Origin: Rotaria sordida | Taxonomy: Eukaryota; Rotifera; Eurotatoria; Philodinida; Philodinidae | Assembly (NCBI GenBank): GCA_905250125.1 | Contig: CAJNOL010000603.1 | Coordinates: forward strand, 54,962 to 118,961 | Length of the DNA: 64,000 bases | Reading direction: 5' to 3' | Shown: positions 61,558 to 64,000 of the stretch, piece after piece | Layout of the letters: every line of letters starts with the position of its first letter | Position numbering within the stretch: the stretch's first letter is position 1 | Translations under genes and position numbers: made by a program | Notes under the pieces: generated by a model | The model's input: only the letters and a program-made list of their open reading frames with translations | The model's database searches: none | What the model was told of the DNA's origin: nothing

Positions 61558-63156
61558 ATGGCAAGCTTTGATACAGCTAAAGCTATATTTGCACAAGCTG
61601 ATAGGAATCGAGACGAAAGGTATAGATTAAGAGTTGAAATCAAATTATAAATACATATATATACATATTCAGTATTAATAAAAATGAATTTTATAATTGG
61701 ATTTCCAATGTTGAAGGATTGACTTCTTCATCATATGAATCATCAACTAATGGGCTTAATCTTAATGATAATACTAGTAGTCGATTTGATCAATATAAAT
61801 ATAAAGTTAGTTCTCAAAATGCTTGGGATTTTACGACTGATAAATATACTCCATATGGAACTACTACAGCAGCAGCTAGTCGGTCGATTAATGATGCAGT
61901 GATTCATACAAATAGTTTAGAAGAAACGAATCAATATCTTGAAAAATTAGCTAATAATATTTATAAGGATCCTAATCCACAAATTATTCGACGAGCAACA
62001 ACTGAAGCTCCAGTGTCACATGAACAACGAGTTTTTGTTCGATATCTTCAACCACCAGCTGTTCCATCACCAGGAGTAATGAAACAAATTGTTTACGAAT
62101 TCAATTTTACTAATCTTTGTATGGTTTTAGCCACTCATTATTAAAGAAGTACGTCCAGAACAACCACCACCACCTCCACCAATTATCATACGCCAACATG
62201 CACCACCTCTTCCTGCACTACCTCCACTTATCTTACGTGAAAGGCCACCAACACCACCGGCATATATTCCCAGTGAAACAGGTTTAAAAAAAAGGAATTT
62301 AAATTATATAGATGAGATCGATCAATGTATTTTATTTTGCAGTTACTCATTGTTTACCTGCTATATCTGTTTCACCACCATCAATTGTCATCAAATATTT
62401 TCAACCTCTTCCAGAAAAGTCTCGTACAAGAATTATCTTCAGTTTTCGTTTTGTTTTTTCTATTTAAGATTGTTGGTTTTTTGCTATTTAGACAATATTA
62501 TAATTGAACGATGGATTCCTTATGAACCGCAAACTCAACGCCGCACGATTATTCAACGCGCTCGTTTTACTATAAAGTATCTACAACCATCTTATACTGT
62601 TGCTGGTTATGAAGTTGTTCCAATGCATATAGTCCGAAAATTCGAAAAACTTTGTGTTCCCAAAGAAAATCCTAACGATTATGTAACTCGTTATGGGACA
62701 CCACTTTTAGATTCAGCAACGCTGGTTCAACAAGCTCGTAACGCTGGTGTTGTTGAAGATATAGTAAATTTTTTTCAAAAGAAAAAAATTACCTCCAGAA
62801 AAAGCTATATAAATTTTGCATTGTAGTCACTTCAGGTACGAGCATCTTCAATAAATACAAATGCACGCAGAAATACTGTTGATTTTGATCGGTCAAATAG
62901 AATAATCAATCGAGCTTTTTCATCATCAGGTGCAACTAGTAGTGAAGGAATTCAACTAAATACTGGTAGAGAAGCTATTAATCTTGGTGATACAAGTTAT
63001 TCATCATCAGTATCAAAATTTATTGGTGCTAGTGCTTCAGCTGGCAGTGTTAATGCAGCCCAGGGTAGATTTCACGTCGGTGATAATAGTCTTATCGCTA
63101 CTGATACTAATCGTAATAGAAAATTAAATCAAACAGAATTTCAAATATATATTTAA
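61558..63156 (+). CDS. EF-hand protein with alveolin-like proline-rich region
   Basis: Six exons (61558-61619, 61673-62075, 62131-62281, 62343-62423, 62492-62763, 62827-63156) give 432 residues. The first splice restores a complete EF-hand loop, DRNRDESINKNEF (residues 15-27), with acidic or polar ligands at positions 1, 3, 5 and 12. A second loop, DTNRNRKLNQTEF (416-428), ends the protein. Between them are short modules of the kind PLIIKEVRPEQPPPP, LILRERPPTPP, SIVIKYFQPLP and IIIERWIPYEPQ, resembling the valine/proline modules of alveolin or articulin membrane-skeleton proteins. Then comes a conserved-looking YGTPLLDSATLVQQARNAG block. There is no signal peptide or membrane segment. A calcium-responsive cytoskeletal role is inference. 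The last acceptor may instead be at 62835, three codons later. Confidence 0.8.
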
Positions 63157-64000
63157 AACACTATTTAACTAAATTCTTTCTCTTTATATTTAAATACATT
63201 TCTTTTTTTTTTGGATTCTTTACAACGGAAAATATAAACTACATAATAAAAGACAGAACAATAAAACAAAAAAACATTGAGGGTGGGGTGGGTGGGTGGG
63301 TGGGTGTGAGAGTGTGAAAACAACACTGACACCTCATACCCACACCCACACCCCTTCTGATCAAAATCTACATCAAAAACTCACTATCATGACTAATATA
63401 TAATTGATATAATTCAACACACTTTCACTTCTCTGACACTAATCTCTTGAATGGTGAAAAAAGAAGATTGTTAGTTACATTCGTTCTCAAAATATTTAAA
63501 AAATATTGAGTTACATTCTATTTAAGCTACAAAACTAGTTATATATTATTCCATTGAAAACATCTTTAAAGCCAATTATCTTTCACTCTATATGATATAT
63601 ATCAGTTCTGTACTTTAACCACATAGAATTGCACTGAAAAGCTTTTGTTTTTCAATTCTTTAGCACTTATTGAACAAAAAAAATCAACATACTTTTTTGT
63701 TGGTCAACTTTTATTTTTTATTAGATATAATCATAATCGAACGCTGCATCATCACATCGAAACAATACAGAAAAAACAATTAAATTGCAACGATTGAAAT
63801 CAAAAATAAGCATTTAGAAAAAACTAAGCGAAAGCAAAAACAAACAATAAATCTGAAGAAATATAATAATACTTCTTCGATTCCGTAAATACTGCAATAA
63901 TTGAATCATGATGTTTTGATTGACTAATTTGATGTTTTAATAGGAAGCAGATTGAATGTGTGTTTCGTGTGATAATGCACCATTATTTATTTAAAGATTT
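63157..64000. other. Right-end flank
   Basis: After the last gene the sequence is AT-rich, with the G-rich/C-rich hairpin near 63281-63354. No further gene is supported up to the window end. Confidence 0.4.
63281..63354. repeat. G-tract cluster and telomere-like CCCACA repeat forming an inverted pair
   Basis: Six G-runs of three or four separated by single T (63281-63304) make a strong potential G-quadruplex. After a 30-base spacer lies CCCACACCCACACCCC (63339-63354), whose complement is GGGTGTGGGTGTGGG, a short run of the TGTGGG unit. The two blocks are complementary enough to fold. They lie about 125-200 bases after the stop codon of the last gene. Confidence 0.7.

Noticed and set aside
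1..64000. CRISPR arrays, bacterial operons, riboswitches or ribosome binding sites
   Set aside because: The window is spliced animal nuclear DNA. No regularly spaced direct-repeat array was seen and prokaryotic signals do not apply.

Overview
This window is intron-containing nuclear DNA from a small invertebrate animal. The evidence is canonical GT...AG splicing with many short introns (about 50-70 nt), a very AT-rich base composition with A/T-ending codons, and animal-only genes (Rx homeobox, Frizzled, Nanos, NMDA receptor, CEP120). Several features suggest a rotifer, possibly a bdelloid: short introns, low GC, short stretches of the TGTGGG-type repeat known from bdelloid telomeres, and an EF-hand/proline-rich protein of a kind I associate with rotifers. 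This placement is inference; no rRNA or other marker is present.

Layout from left to right. CEP120 (minus, 1479-6329) runs off the left edge. Divergent from it is an ankyrin-repeat gene (plus, 7363-8588). A repeat-rich gap of about 6.4 kb holds three foldback elements and a dead piggyBac transposon. Next come the retinal homeobox gene Rx (plus, 14950-16185) and a second repeat-rich gap with a TA-flanked inverted-repeat element. GIGYF (plus, 17 exons, 22065-31353) is followed closely by CENP-S/MHF1 (plus, 31807-32761). After that are Frizzled-5/8 (plus, 36397-38973), Nanos (minus, 42505-44445), an unrecognised 120-residue protein gene (minus, 44964-45383) and a GluN3-type NMDA receptor (minus, 12 exons, 46154-51690). 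A gap of about 10 kb is filled with foldback repeats. The last gene (plus, 61558-63156) encodes an EF-hand/proline-rich protein that resembles alveolins.

Exon structures were built by hand from splice signals and reading-frame continuity. For Rx, GIGYF, CENP-S, Frizzled, Nanos, the receptor, the ankyrin gene and the last gene, summed exon lengths are divisible by three and join conserved motifs across every junction. CEP120 is the exception: its third exon carries one base too many.

The genes do not form one pathway. They include developmental regulators (Rx, Frizzled, Nanos), post-transcriptional repressors (GIGYF, Nanos), centriole and genome maintenance (CEP120, CENP-S) and a ligand-gated channel. 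The main non-gene signal is the density of long imperfect inverted repeats of 250-780 bp, both between genes and inside introns, several belonging to shared families. The most unusual coding observations are the GluN3-like receptor, which lacks the conserved ligand-binding arginine and has a changed M3 gate motif, and the EF-hand/alveolin-like protein.
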